Assembly (NCBI RefSeq): GCF_021391675.1
Contig: NZ_CP090095.1
Location: 315,501-379,500 of the forward strand
Direction: 5' to 3'
Source: Neorhizobium galegae
GTDB lineage: Bacteria; Pseudomonadota; Alphaproteobacteria; Rhizobiales; Rhizobiaceae
DNA length: 64,000 nt
Shown here in pieces: positions 1 through 7,530 of the stretch. Below the pieces are notes generated by a model. It was not told the DNA's origin, did not search any database, and was given only the letters and a program-made list of their open reading frames with translations. Made by a program: the position numbers and the translations under genes. Numbering within the stretch: the first letter of the stretch is position 1; each line of letters starts with the position of its first letter.

Positions 1-880
1 GGGCCTCCGCCGCCTTCGGATCACGGGCGGGCGACAGGCGGGATGGGGCCTTGAGGAGGCCAGCAAGCGTCGCCGCCTCGCCGAGGTTCACGTCGCGGGC
101 GGACTTGTTGAAATACCGCCGCGAGGCGGCCTCCACGCCATAGGCGTTCGAACCGAAGAACACCCGGTTCAGATACATGGCGAGGATCTGGTCCTTGGTG
201 AACTTGTGCTCCAGCCAGAAGGACAGCAGCACTTCCTGGATCTTGCGCTCGAACGTGCGGTCCGGCGACAGGAACAGGTTCTTGGCAAGCTGCTGGGTAA
301 TGGTCGAACCGCCCTGGATCGGCTGGCCGGTCAGGTTGTTGACCAAGGCGCGCGCCAGGCCGAACGGGTCGACGCCGAAATGGGAATAGAAACGCCGGTC
401 CTCGATGGCGATCACCGCCTGCGGCAGGTAAGGCGACATTTCCTCGAGCGCCAGTGCCTCGCCGCCGGTCGAGCCGCGATTGGCGACGACCGAGCCGTCG
501 ACCGCGGTGATCTTCATGTTCGGCGGACGATCCGGGATCGCCCACGTGCTGGCAGCCGGCATTTTGGCGCCGTAGTAGAGCAGCAGCCCGCCGACGGCGA
601 TGCCGCCCCAGATGCCGAGCACGAAACACCAGTAGACGAGCCTCCTGAGCGGCGCGAAAAACCCGCCGCCCTGGCCGCGTTGAGGAGCCTTTTTGTTGCG
701 GGAAGGACTGGCACGTTCCGGACGCTGGTCGCGGTCTTCGCTTTCGGCTCTCGATGGACGTTTGCCAGGCCGGCCGTTGCCCACGACCCGTTCGTCCGCG
801 TCGAGGCGGAAATCGTCGCTCGGTCGCGAACCCTCGAAGGACGGTTCAACACGTTTGTCTGATCTGCCTCTGGCTGCCAT
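1..880 (-). CDS. Class A penicillin-binding protein (PBP1A type), N-terminal part
   Basis: This is a bifunctional peptidoglycan glycosyltransferase/transpeptidase, cut by the left edge of the window so that about 293 residues are visible. An unusually long, charged cytoplasmic tail (residues 1-78) precedes a single membrane segment (about 81-104). A GT51 glycosyltransferase domain follows in the periplasm. It shows the EDRRFYSHFGVD motif with catalytic Glu160, GGSTITQQ (190-197), the RKIQE motif and a YLNRVFFG motif. The transpeptidase domain lies outside the window. The ATG at 880 was chosen because it heads the only frame carrying these motifs; two other open frames here are shadows. Family known, motifs seen, role inferred. 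Confidence 0.93.
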   Translation of the reverse strand, partial: MAARGRSDKRVEPSFEGSRPSDDFRLDADERVVGNGRPGKRPSRAESEDRDQRPERASPSRNKKAPQRGQGGGFFAPLRRLVYWCFVLGIWGGIAVGGLLLYYGAKMPAASTWAIPDRPPNMKITAVDGSVVANRGSTGGEALALEEMSPYLPQAVIAIEDRRFYSHFGVDPFGLARALVNNLTGQPIQGGSTITQQLAKNLFLSPDRTFERKIQEVLLSFWLEHKFTKDQILAMYLNRVFFGSNAYGVEAASRRYFNKSARDVNLGEAATLAGLLKAPSRLSPARDPKAAEA

Positions 881-1077
881 GGTGAGCCGGCATACCCCCG
901 TTACGCGCCTGTCAAAACAGGCTGTTACTCGAATGTCTGATCGCCCAAGCTTTGGCTGGACTCTAAATGCGGCGATTTAAGGAGGCGTAAAGGAATGGTT
1001 TATCGGACGATACTTATTGAACCGCTTGACTTTCATCTCCATTTATGAGAACAAATAGAGAACATCTGGAGGTGCTG

Positions 1078-1251
1078 ATGAGCAGAACCGAACATGTGAT
1101 CGAACGTGCAATGGCCGCAGTCGCGGCGTCGAGGGCTCTTCGCGAGGCTGAAGCGCAGCGTCGGCAAGAGACGTTTCAGAAGATACAGATCGCCAACCAG
1201 CGACGCCCGAATATTCCCAAAGGCATCCAGCTGCCCCTGGACCTTCATTGA
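1078..1251 (+). CDS. Small basic hypothetical protein
   Basis: I do not recognise this 57-residue protein. It is rich in Arg, Glu, Gln and Ala, looks mostly helical over residues 5-40, and ends in a Pro/Leu-rich tail (IPKGIQLPLDLH). The start at 1078 is preferred because GGAGGT lies 4-9 bases upstream. An in-frame ATG at 1045 would give 68 residues. That upstream ATG overlaps the stop of a 17-codon reading frame beginning at 995 (ATGA overlap), so translational coupling is possible. No signal peptide or membrane segment is visible. It is the first of a run of small plus-strand genes. Confidence 0.5.
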   Translation: MSRTEHVIERAMAAVAASRALREAEAQRRQETFQKIQIANQRRPNIPKGIQLPLDLH

Positions 1252-1400
1252 AATGCCGCAACGCCCTGCAATGCCGGGCGTTGGCCTCTGTCACAAAAGC
1301 TGCCCGATACCGTATCCGACCTTAAAAAAATCCGATTCCTGGTGGAACAATGAGGCAAGATCCGCGTTACGACGGATTCGACCTTGGAGGAGGGGAGGAT

Positions 1401-1582
1401 ATGCAGAAAATCGTCGAGGCAGTCGTCCGAAATGGCGACCAGCGTGTCCCGGTCGGGCTGGTCACCGTCAAGCAGGCGCTTGAAATGCCTGAAAGGGGGT
1501 GCTGGAGTTCAGTCATCCCGCCTATGAGGCCGGAAAGACCGATATCTTCGTCAACCGCGAAACCCTTTCAAAGCTGATGTGA
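1401..1582 (+). pseudogene. Small hypothetical gene with probable frameshift in a G run
   Basis: A strong ribosome-binding region (GGAGG and GGGAGG just upstream) precedes ATG 1401. The frame reads coherently as MQKIVEAVVRNGDQRVPVGL and on to about codon 33, then turns into Cys/Trp/Ser/Pro-rich sequence and stops at 1577. Adding one G to the run of five at 1491-1499 joins it to a coherent tail, FSHPAYEAGKTDIFVNRETL, which stops at 1582 and gives a 60-residue protein. The base is therefore either lost in this strain or missed in sequencing. The family was not recognised. Programmed slippage is conceivable but unsupported. Confidence 0.5.
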
Positions 1583-1701
1583 TCGCGGCAGGCGACGAAA
1601 AACAGGCAGCATGATGGCGGCTCGAAACGCGAATTCGTGATTTCGGGTTCATTGCGTTGCGGGTTACCTTGCCGACTGCAACCACAGCGAAGGAGAATGG
1701 C

Positions 1702-1902
1702 ATGAAGACAGTTCTCGTAATCGCCGCCGTGCTCGGCCTGTCGTCCACCGCAGCCCTTGCGGAATGCGCCGGCCACGTCACGGCTTCCGCCAAGGTGGAC
1801 AAGGAAATCACCACGGCAAGCATTGCGGCTCCGAAAATGGATCCGCGCGAGGAAGCCGTGGTGCTGAAGCAGTCCGAAGGACAGGCTAAAGTCACCGAAT
1901 GA
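1702..1902 (+). CDS. Small exported protein
   Basis: This 66-residue protein begins with a typical Sec signal peptide (MKTVLVIAAVLGLSSTAALA, cleavage likely after residue 20). The mature part of about 46 residues starts with a Cys two residues later and is rich in Lys, Glu, Ala and Thr. AGGAGA sits about six bases before ATG 1702, which fixes this start over an upstream in-frame ATG at 1657. A strong intrinsic terminator follows directly, so the gene is probably its own transcription unit. The function is unknown. Confidence 0.7.
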   Translation: MKTVLVIAAVLGLSSTAALAECAGHVTASAKVDKEITTASIAAPKMDPREEAVVLKQSEGQAKVTE

Positions 1903-1910
1903 TGGTTTTG

Positions 1911-1939
1911 CCCGCGCCGGCCCTGTCGGCGCGGGTTTT
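1911..1939 (+). terminator. Intrinsic terminator of the small exported protein gene
   Basis: A perfect 9-bp GC stem (1911-1919 with 1927-1935), a 7-base loop and a TTTT tail begin eight bases after the stop codon at 1902. Confidence 0.9.
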
Positions 1940-2036
1940 CATTCCCTTTCAGATAAAGGCCTGCCCTTTCAGATAAGAAGCTGGAGACGGAACCTCGCGT
2001 TCCGTTTGAGTGTTGTTTCCGAAAAGGAGACTTCCA

Positions 2037-2279
2037 ATGGCCAAAAAACCTCTCGCTGCCGGCTTTACCGGTGATGTCGCCGAAGAGACGAGCGTTCGTG
2101 CTCGTGCGAAATCTGCCGTTCATCATGTCAAGGACGAGGCGGGCATGGTCGCAGCCCACGCCGTCGATCATCCGGCCGCTACCGGCTCGGCAATTGCTGC
2201 CGTCGGTCTGCTCGGTCTGGCGATAGGCTACATGCTCGGTGTGTCATCCGCCTCCCGCGACCGTCGCTGGTATCGCTGA
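2037..2279 (+). CDS. Small membrane-anchored protein, ElaB/YqjD-like
   Basis: This 80-residue protein has a soluble helical N-terminal half rich in Ala, Lys, Val and Glu. A C-terminal hydrophobic segment (about residues 52-72, with Gly-rich AIGYMLG) and a short basic tail DRRWYR follow. The layout, a charged helix plus a C-terminal membrane anchor after an HPAAT motif, is that of the ElaB/YqjD/DUF883 family. These are inner-membrane proteins that bind ribosomes in E. coli. AAGGAGA lies seven bases before the ATG. The tail resembles that of the protein at 3150 (shared HPAAT and IGY motifs), which suggests paralogy. Function inferred only from topology. Confidence 0.65.
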   Translation: MAKKPLAAGFTGDVAEETSVRARAKSAVHHVKDEAGMVAAHAVDHPAATGSAIAAVGLLGLAIGYMLGVSSASRDRRWYR

Positions 2280-2369
2280 AGGCGAGTGAGGTTTCTTCGG
2301 GAATACTGCCGCCCCCGGAACCGTGGCTGGCCTCAGTCGTTGGTTTCCTGACAGAAAAAGGAGGCCATC

Positions 2370-2564
2370 ATGCCCAATCGAGACCCTATCCCGACTCCGA
2401 GCCCGCAGCCGCGCGGGCCGACACCGGCAGGCGGAGTTCCAGATCGCATCCAGGAAAAACCGCCATTGACGCCTGCACAGGATCCGGGCGACAGCAAGAA
2501 CCCGCAGGATCCGACGCTCAATCCCGCTCTGATGCCGACCGGCGATCCGGCGGGCATGGCATAA
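2370..2564 (+). CDS. Small proline-rich hypothetical protein
   Basis: This 64-residue protein is rich in Pro, Asp, Gly and Asn (for example PTPSPQPRGPTPAGGVPD), so it is predicted to be disordered. It has no signal peptide or membrane segment. A strong AAGGAGG lies seven bases before ATG 2370. It sits in the run of small plus-strand genes with its own ribosome-binding site. The function is unknown. The good translation signals, and a composition that matches the surrounding GC content, argue for a real gene. Confidence 0.55.
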   Translation: MPNRDPIPTPSPQPRGPTPAGGVPDRIQEKPPLTPAQDPGDSKNPQDPTLNPALMPTGDPAGMA

Positions 2565-2861
2565 GGCGCCGTTGGACCTTCATGCCTCGTCTGTGGACAC
2601 TCGCTGGACCCGTATAGGTAGTAACCCGTACGGGTCTACCCTTATATTGCACCCGTCTATTATTGTTATTGTCAATTTATTAGCCAAGGCTCAAAATCCT
2701 ACCTCCTGTGGCTTGTAGACCTTTTTGTTCCTCGGGCGCCGACAAGGCCGGCGCAAGTCTGTCGCAATAGAAGGCCGCTGGTAATTTTCTCCGGCCGCCG
2801 TTGTAGAGCAGGGCGAGGGGAATGGTCCGCCGGTCGGGCGCCGTATGATCGGGAGGGTTAT

Positions 2862-3074
2862 ATGCCTACACAGATGGTTAGAAATCCTGTCAATCCCGAC
2901 CAGCTCAGCTTGCTGCAGCAGGTCTTTGACCAGGCTTGCGCCGAACACCAGATCGACAAGGCGAGCCCCGATGCCGAGGCGCTCGCACTGATCCTGGTGA
3001 ACTCCCTTCAAAAAGGCTCGGACGACAAGCAAAAGCTCTCGGCGCTGGCCGAGGCGCTGGCGAAAAGCCGATAG
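2862..3074 (+). CDS. Small helical hypothetical protein
   Basis: This 70-residue soluble protein is rich in Leu, Ala, Gln and Asp, with heptad-like helices over about residues 13-65 (LSLLQQVFDQACAEH, then AEALALILVNSLQKG). GGGAGGG lies 6-12 bases before ATG 2862. There is no signal peptide or membrane segment. The composition suggests a small helical bundle. It was not assigned to a characterised family. It follows a 297-base stretch (2565-2861) where I see no gene, only an AT-rich patch at 2640-2690 and the palindrome ACCCGTACGGGT near 2625-2636, which could be promoter elements. Confidence 0.6.
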   Translation: MPTQMVRNPVNPDQLSLLQQVFDQACAEHQIDKASPDAEALALILVNSLQKGSDDKQKLSALAEALAKSR

Positions 3075-3149
3075 GTTCTTGCTTTAAACGAGGAACCTAT
3101 CAGCCCTTCGGCAGTTGAACGGTCTCTTGAAAAACGCAAGGAGGCCGTA

Positions 3150-3521
3150 ATGGCAGAACCCGTCAGAAACCTGAACACCCCCATGAAATCGGATACGCCC
3201 TCTTTCGATCACGAACCCAGCGAAAACGTCAGGATCGAGATCGCGACGCTTCGTTCCGAGATTGCCAATCTGCGCGAGATGCTCGCCGAAAAGACCGGCG
3301 CTGCCTATGACAAGGTCGCCGAGCGGGCCGGCAGTGCTGCGAGCTATGTCCAGCACGAGGCAAGCTCGGTCGCCGGTACCATCCGCGAACATCCCGCAGC
3401 CACCACGACGCTGTTCACCCTGATCGGCGCAATCGGTTTTGCGATTGGCTACGTGGTTGCGACCGCTTCCGCGGAAAGCAAGCATGCCTGGTATGACCGT
3501 TATCTGAGCGGCCGCCTCTAA
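3150..3521 (+). CDS. Membrane-anchored coiled-coil protein, ElaB/YqjD/DUF883-like
   Basis: This protein has 123 residues. A disordered start (1-28) leads to a charged coiled coil (about 29-60, IATLRSEIANLREMLAEKT), an amphipathic stretch, and a C-terminal membrane segment (about 87-107) after REHPAATTT. The order matches the ElaB/YqjD/DUF883 group of tail-anchored inner-membrane proteins. AAGGAGG lies six bases upstream of the ATG. The anchor region is clearly related to that of the shorter protein at 2037. Its stop codon overlaps by four bases the stop codon of the converging YbaK-like gene, an unusually tight tail-to-tail junction. Confidence 0.75.
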   Translation: MAEPVRNLNTPMKSDTPSFDHEPSENVRIEIATLRSEIANLREMLAEKTGAAYDKVAERAGSAASYVQHEASSVAGTIREHPAATTTLFTLIGAIGFAIGYVVATASAESKHAWYDRYLSGRL

Positions 3522-4003
3522 GCGACGTCGCCGCCCGAAACCGGATCCTGACCGACATCGACCCAGGTCGCTGCGGTCAGGTCCGCCATACGTTCAGGGC
3601 TGATGCGCACCGCGGCATTGATGGCGCCGGCCGCGGGGACCACTTCCGGGAATTTCCTCAGCGACACGTCGCAATAGATCGGGATCGGCGAAGGCAGTCC
3701 AAACGGACATACGCCACCCACCGGATGGCTGGTGATATCAGCCACCTCGTCGCCGCCCAGCATGCGCGGCTTGGCACCGAAATGATCCCGGAACTTACGG
3801 TTGTCCAGACGGCTGGTTCCGGACATCACCACCAGCGCCGTCATTTCGCCGGAACGCACGCAGATTGTCTTGGCAATCTGCTCGGGAGCCACCCTGTGGG
3901 CGGCTGCGGCGAGCGGCACGGTCGCCGAACTTTGTTCGGTGATGATGACGTCGATGTCGGGGGCATGGACGGCAAAAAAGGCGCGGACGGATTCGAGGCT
4001 CAT
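3518..4003 (-). CDS. YbaK/ProX-type aminoacyl-tRNA deacylase domain protein
   Basis: This 161-residue protein is the size of free-standing YbaK/ProX editing domains, which hydrolyse mischarged aminoacyl-tRNA such as Cys-tRNA(Pro) or Ala-tRNA(Pro). Family features are TICVRSGEMTALVVMSG (strand plus conserved core), the conserved basic motif KFRDHFGAKPRMLGGDEV, and the Gly/Pro-rich loop GGVCPFGL with following strands near residues 93-105. It is cytoplasmic, with no signal peptide. It converges on the DUF883-like gene with stop codons overlapping by four bases. The exact substrate cannot be told from sequence alone. Confidence 0.85.
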   Translation of the reverse strand: MSLESVRAFFAVHAPDIDVIITEQSSATVPLAAAAHRVAPEQIAKTICVRSGEMTALVVMSGTSRLDNRKFRDHFGAKPRMLGGDEVADITSHPVGGVCPFGLPSPIPIYCDVSLRKFPEVVPAAGAINAAVRISPERMADLTAATWVDVGQDPVSGGDVA

Positions 4004-4124
4004 GTTTGGAAATTGACGCAGGATACAGCGCGCCGCAAGGGGGCAATAAAGCCATGCGATAATTGCAATGCTGCACTGCGATATCGTGACTGTTTTTTAA
4101 GCTTCGCTCCTGTATATTCAATTC

Positions 4125-4243
4125 ATCGACGGGCGCACTCCTCCTCCCAGCGCCCCCGATGGGACCGACAACACCTCCTCCTCCCAGTTGTTGGTCAGTT
4201 TCGGAAACCCGGCGCACCTCCTCCCGCGCCGGGTTTTCTGTTT
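4125..4243 (+). ncRNA. Alpha-r14 (NfeR1-type) trans-acting sRNA with three anti-SD loops
   Basis: Three successive hairpins each show a CUCCUCC-type loop, complementary to Shine-Dalgarno sequences. Hairpin 1 has stem 4131-4136/4150-4155 and a 13-base loop. Hairpin 2 has stem 4163-4172/4187-4196 and a 14-base loop. Hairpin 3 has a perfect 10-bp stem 4206-4215/4226-4235, a 10-base loop, and a U-rich tail that makes it the terminator. TATATT at 4112-4117 is a possible -10 box, putting the 5' end near 4125. Three hairpins with exposed anti-SD motifs are the known layout of the rhizobial alpha-r14 family, which includes NfeR1. The structure is seen; the family name is from memory. Confidence 0.82.
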
Positions 4244-4474
4244 TACGCGCCTTGAAATCGCTGGCTATTTCGCCTTTGAAAGCACGGCTTAATTTTCCCG
4301 ATCTTGACCTTTTTGACCGGAGCCATTATCTGGTTCGCCATCGATATTTGTTTGATAGCCAGCACTATGCGCCTCGCGGCGTTTGCGACGATCTCTCTTC
4401 AAATACGAAACTTCAACGTTCCAAGCGCTTCAGCGTGGAATAGTCGGTCATATTTGCAAGGGAAAGGCATCGTT

Positions 4475-4684
4475 ATGGCTACCGGTACTGTAAAGTGGTT
4501 CAACGCAACCAAGGGCTACGGCTTCATTCAGCCTGACGACGGTTCGCAGGACGTTTTCGTTCACATCTCCGCCGTTGAGCGCGCTGGCCTCGGCCAGCTC
4601 AAGGACGGTCAGAAGATCTCCTACGAACTCGTCAGCGACAAGCGTTCTGGCAAGGTTTCCGCAGACCGCCTTCAGGGCGCATGA
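4475..4684 (+). CDS. cspA: Cold-shock protein
   Basis: This 69-residue single cold-shock domain binds single-stranded RNA and DNA and acts as an RNA chaperone. RNP1 (KGYGFIQP, residues 13-20) and RNP2 (VFVHI, 27-31) are both intact, and VKWFN at 6-10 is the usual first strand. The start at ATG 4475 follows GGAAAGG. The reading frame stays open upstream to 4304, but that part has no family sequence. The roughly 230 bases between the preceding sRNA terminator and the ATG probably hold a long 5' leader, as is usual for csp genes. A strong terminator follows. Confidence 0.95.
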   Translation: MATGTVKWFNATKGYGFIQPDDGSQDVFVHISAVERAGLGQLKDGQKISYELVSDKRSGKVSADRLQGA

Positions 4685-4713
4685 TCTGCTGAAGACCTGA
4701 GTGTCGAACTCGC

Positions 4714-4745
4714 GAAAGGCCGGCTCGTCCGGCCTTTCTGCTTTT
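4714..4745 (+). terminator. Intrinsic terminator of cspA
   Basis: A perfect 10-bp stem (4714-4723 with 4729-4738), a 5-base loop and the tail TGCTTTT lie 30 bases after the cspA stop. Confidence 0.9.
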
Positions 4746-4969
4746 CGGGAGCGGGCAGCTCCGATGTTTAGAGTGATTCTAAATTTAACCCCTTGTAAAC
4801 GGAAACTGCAGCTCCCATCTTGGATACAATAGCGTTTCCGACGCACCGCATGGTCGGGGCCCAAAAGCTTCAGCGAGCATGTGTGTTACGGCAAATACGG
4901 GCGACCGTGCCGTCCTCAGGCAGTTTTCATATCCGCGTTAACGGGATGTTTACTCAACCGAGGGATGAT

Positions 4970-5110
4970 GACCGCTAGAGCCGCAGTGATCTGAAAAGGT
5001 CGAAGAGCGGCCGCGTCGGAAATGCTTGTCCCATTTCGAGTGACCACGGATGTACTGGCACCAGTGAATGGGAGTGGAAAGGTCGGGCTTGCCCCGGCCT
5101 TTTTGTTTTT
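4970..5110 (+). ncRNA. Candidate structured RNA ending in an orphan terminator
   Basis: No convincing protein gene lies between the cspA terminator and 5164. Yet a good plus-strand intrinsic terminator is present: 10-bp stem 5078-5087/5093-5102, 5-base loop, tail TTGTTTTT. Just before it is a nested hairpin, with ACTGG/CCAGT inside an outer CCCATT/AATGGG pairing (about 5028-5073). A terminator and folded region with no gene ahead suggest a small RNA. The 5' end given is a guess, and 4746-4969 shows nothing I can name. It could instead be a remnant terminator. Confidence 0.4.
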
Positions 5111-5142
5111 AAGGGCCTGACGCGGAGACGCGTCAGGCCCTT
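5111..5142. repeat. Perfect inverted repeat beside the M20 peptidase stop
   Basis: A 13-bp perfect stem (5111-5123 with 5130-5142) has a 6-base loop. It lies between the orphan terminator and the end of the minus-strand peptidase. Neither strand has a proper U tract after it, so it may mark a 3' end or protect mRNA rather than act as a standard terminator. Confidence 0.7.
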
Positions 5143-5164
5143 CTCCGTTTCAGGCCTTCGGAGG

Positions 5165-6553
5165 TCAGTCCGCCAGCGCCGCGATGATGCGCGCCCACGA
5201 GCGGATACCCTTGTGGAAGGAGCGCAGGTCGTATTTTTCATTCGGCGAGTGGATGCGGTCGTCGCTGAGGCCGAAGCCGACGAGCAGCGATTCCATGCCG
5301 AGCGTCTTCTGGAAATCGCCGACGATCGGGATTGATCCTCCGACGCCGACAACCAAAGCCTGCTTCGGCCACTCCTCGGAAAGCGCCGTCTTCGCCTTGG
5401 TGAGCACCGGGGAATCATAACCGAGCTGGATCGCCGGCGAGCCGCCGTGCTTCAGGAACTCCACCGAGCAATCAGCCGGGATCTTCGAGCGCACATAAGC
5501 GCGAAAACTCTCGCGGATCTTTTCTGGATCCTGGCCTCCGACGAGACGGCAGGACACTTTGGCCGAGGCCTTCGACGCGATGACGGTCTTGAAGCCCTGG
5601 CCTTCGTAGCCGCCGCTGATGCCGTTGAACTCGCAGGTCGGCCGCGCCCAGAGCAGTTCGAGCAGCGAGCGGCCTTTTTCGCCGGCCAGTTCCGACAAGC
5701 CCACCTCTCCGAGAAAGTCGTCGCGACCGCTGACCAGGCCTTCCCAGGCCGCCTTGATGTTGGACGGTGTCTCCTCGACGCCATCGTAAAAGCCTTCGAG
5801 CGTCACGCGGCCGGTATCGTCATGCAGTCCGGCGAGGATTTTCGACAGGATCTGGATCGGGTTTGCCGCAGCGCCGCCATACATGCCGGAATGAAGGTCG
5901 CGGTTGGCGGCGGTGACGATGATTTCCTCGCCGACCAGGCCGCGCAGCGACGCAGTGATCGCCGGCGTATCCGCATCCCACATGCCGGTATCGCAGACGA
6001 GCGCGTAATCGGCCTTCAGCTCGGCGGCATTGGCGTCGAGGAAGGGTTTGAGCGACGGCGAGCCGGATTCTTCCTCGCCTTCGAAGAGGATGGTGACGCG
6101 CACGGGCAGCGAGCCATGGACATCCTTGTAGGCCCGGCAGGCTTCGACGAAGGTCATCAGCTGTCCCTTGTCGTCGGCAACGCCGCGGCCTGTCACCACT
6201 TTGCGGCCGGCACCGAGATCCTTGACCTTGGGGTCGAAGGGATCGTCCTCCCAGAGCTCGATCGGATCGACCGGCTGGACGTCGTAGTGGCCATAGAACA
6301 GCAGATGCGGCGCATCAGTACTGGCGCCCGGGTGGTGGCCGACGACCATCGGATGACCGGTCGTATCGCGAATCGACGCCTCGAAACCGAGGTCCTTCAG
6401 TTCGGCCACCAGCCACTCGGCAGCCTCGTGGCAATCGGATTTGAAGGCGGGGTCCGTGGAGATCGACTTGATGCGGACGAGGCCGAACAGGCGCTCGAGG
6501 CTTGCGGGAAGGTTCTGGTCGGCGCGGTCGAGGACGGCGGAAAGATCGGTCAT
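5165..6553 (-). CDS. M20 family metallopeptidase (dipeptidase)
   Basis: This 462-residue cytoplasmic zinc peptidase belongs to the M20 (ArgE/DapE/CPG2) family, in the subgroup of longer dipeptidases. Zinc-site motifs are YGHYDVQP (His89, Asp91), GRGVADDKGQ (Asp127 bridging region) and the catalytic LFEGEEESGS (Glu160-162). A lid/dimerisation domain occupies roughly residues 200-370, with NRDLHSGMYGG. The length fits the family. The natural substrate cannot be assigned. It is preceded by a MarR gene on the same strand, 130 bases upstream, which might regulate it. The ATG at 6553 begins directly before the family N-terminus. Confidence 0.92.
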   Translation of the reverse strand: MTDLSAVLDRADQNLPASLERLFGLVRIKSISTDPAFKSDCHEAAEWLVAELKDLGFEASIRDTTGHPMVVGHHPGASTDAPHLLFYGHYDVQPVDPIELWEDDPFDPKVKDLGAGRKVVTGRGVADDKGQLMTFVEACRAYKDVHGSLPVRVTILFEGEEESGSPSLKPFLDANAAELKADYALVCDTGMWDADTPAITASLRGLVGEEIIVTAANRDLHSGMYGGAAANPIQILSKILAGLHDDTGRVTLEGFYDGVEETPSNIKAAWEGLVSGRDDFLGEVGLSELAGEKGRSLLELLWARPTCEFNGISGGYEGQGFKTVIASKASAKVSCRLVGGQDPEKIRESFRAYVRSKIPADCSVEFLKHGGSPAIQLGYDSPVLTKAKTALSEEWPKQALVVGVGGSIPIVGDFQKTLGMESLLVGFGLSDDRIHSPNEKYDLRSFHKGIRSWARIIAALAD

Positions 6554-6683
6554 GGGAAATCCTGTCTTTGAAATGCGAGACCTCGAGCCCAGGAGGCAAG
6601 AAGCGGCCCATCGTTTCGAATGCCCGGCCTTGTTAGCAAGTCAGGGGCAGAGGAGACAATGGCAAAGCGCCAACGCCGTTGGT

Positions 6684-7115
6684 TTAGATTTTGCGTGCGT
6701 TCTCGACGATCATCCGCATGTATTCGATCATCAGTTCGCGCTCGAAGCGACGAAAGCCTGAGAACAGGGCCGCATCCGCTTCGGAGGCAGCTTCCACGGC
6801 CTGGACTTCCAGCTCGCGGCCGAGCGAGGTCAGCGTGATGATCTGTGCCCGGCGGTCGTTCGGATGGGGGGTGCGCTGGATGAGGCCGTCCCGCTCCATG
6901 CGGGCGAGCGTGTTGGCGAGCGTCGCCTGCTCGACCTCCAGCTTGTCGAGGAGCTGCTTCTGCGTCAGCCCGTCTTCCTGCCAGAGTTCGAGCAGGACGG
7001 GAAACTGGCCGGGAGAAAAGCCAAGCACCATTGCCCGCTTCTGCAAGGAGCGCGCAAAGCCTTTGGCGAGTTGGCCCGCCAGGTATGTCGCCGAATGCGA
7101 GCGGTCGAATCCCAT
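6684..7115 (-). CDS. MarR family transcriptional regulator
   Basis: This 143-residue protein is the usual size for MarR proteins, dimeric winged-helix repressors that often respond to small aromatic or toxic ligands. The winged helix lies at about residues 30-100, with LTQKQLLDKLEVEQATLANT as the helix-turn-helix and the wing motif PNDRRAQIITLT, where the DRR signature is intact. The helical ends form the dimer interface. It shares its strand with the downstream M20 peptidase and faces away from polA. A predicted sRNA ends in the gap upstream of it. The ligand and targets are unknown. Confidence 0.93.
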   Translation of the reverse strand: MGFDRSHSATYLAGQLAKGFARSLQKRAMVLGFSPGQFPVLLELWQEDGLTQKQLLDKLEVEQATLANTLARMERDGLIQRTPHPNDRRAQIITLTSLGRELEVQAVEAASEADAALFSGFRRFERELMIEYMRMIVENARKI

Positions 7116-7242
7116 GGCTGGTCTTCATCCCTCCCTGAACGAGCCCGTTTGCGAGCAATATCTGCCAGATATATCGCACGCCATGCTTTCGCCAAGCCTG
7201 TGCGAAGATGGGGGAAATGACAAGTCTTTCCTGCGAAAGGGC

Positions 7243-7335
7243 AATAAAAAACCGCCACGGCAGGGAGGGGGACAGCCGTGGCGGTTTCTGATGGAAGGAC
7301 AAAGGCCCGGAGAGGGGGATAGGCCTTTGTCCGGT
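7243..7335 (-). ncRNA. Two-hairpin sRNA between marR and polA (MmgR/alpha-r8-like)
   Basis: Read on the minus strand, a perfect 11-bp hairpin (7322-7332 with 7297-7307) with a C-rich loop comes first. A perfect 13-bp hairpin (7275-7287 with 7249-7261) with a CCCCCUCCC-containing loop follows and leads straight into UUUUUUAUU. That is a strong intrinsic terminator with no protein gene ahead of it. The resulting RNA is about 80-95 nt. Its size, two-hairpin form and place beside polA recall the rhizobial MmgR (alpha-r8) sRNA, but that synteny is from memory. No clear promoter was identified. Confidence 0.65.
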
Positions 7336-7530
7336 CTGGTTCGGCGGGGGACATGCCGGCTGCCAGACTGCGGCGTGATCAATCGCCGGTGAGTAGGAAA
7401 TGTGGGGCCGAACCGGGCTTTTCAAGAGAAAGGCATATTACAAATCGGTAACGTTCCGGTGAGGGCGGGAGGCTTCGCGGCAGCGAAGTTTTCGTGGACG
7501 GATCAAATGCCCCACGCTATTCCTTGCGCC

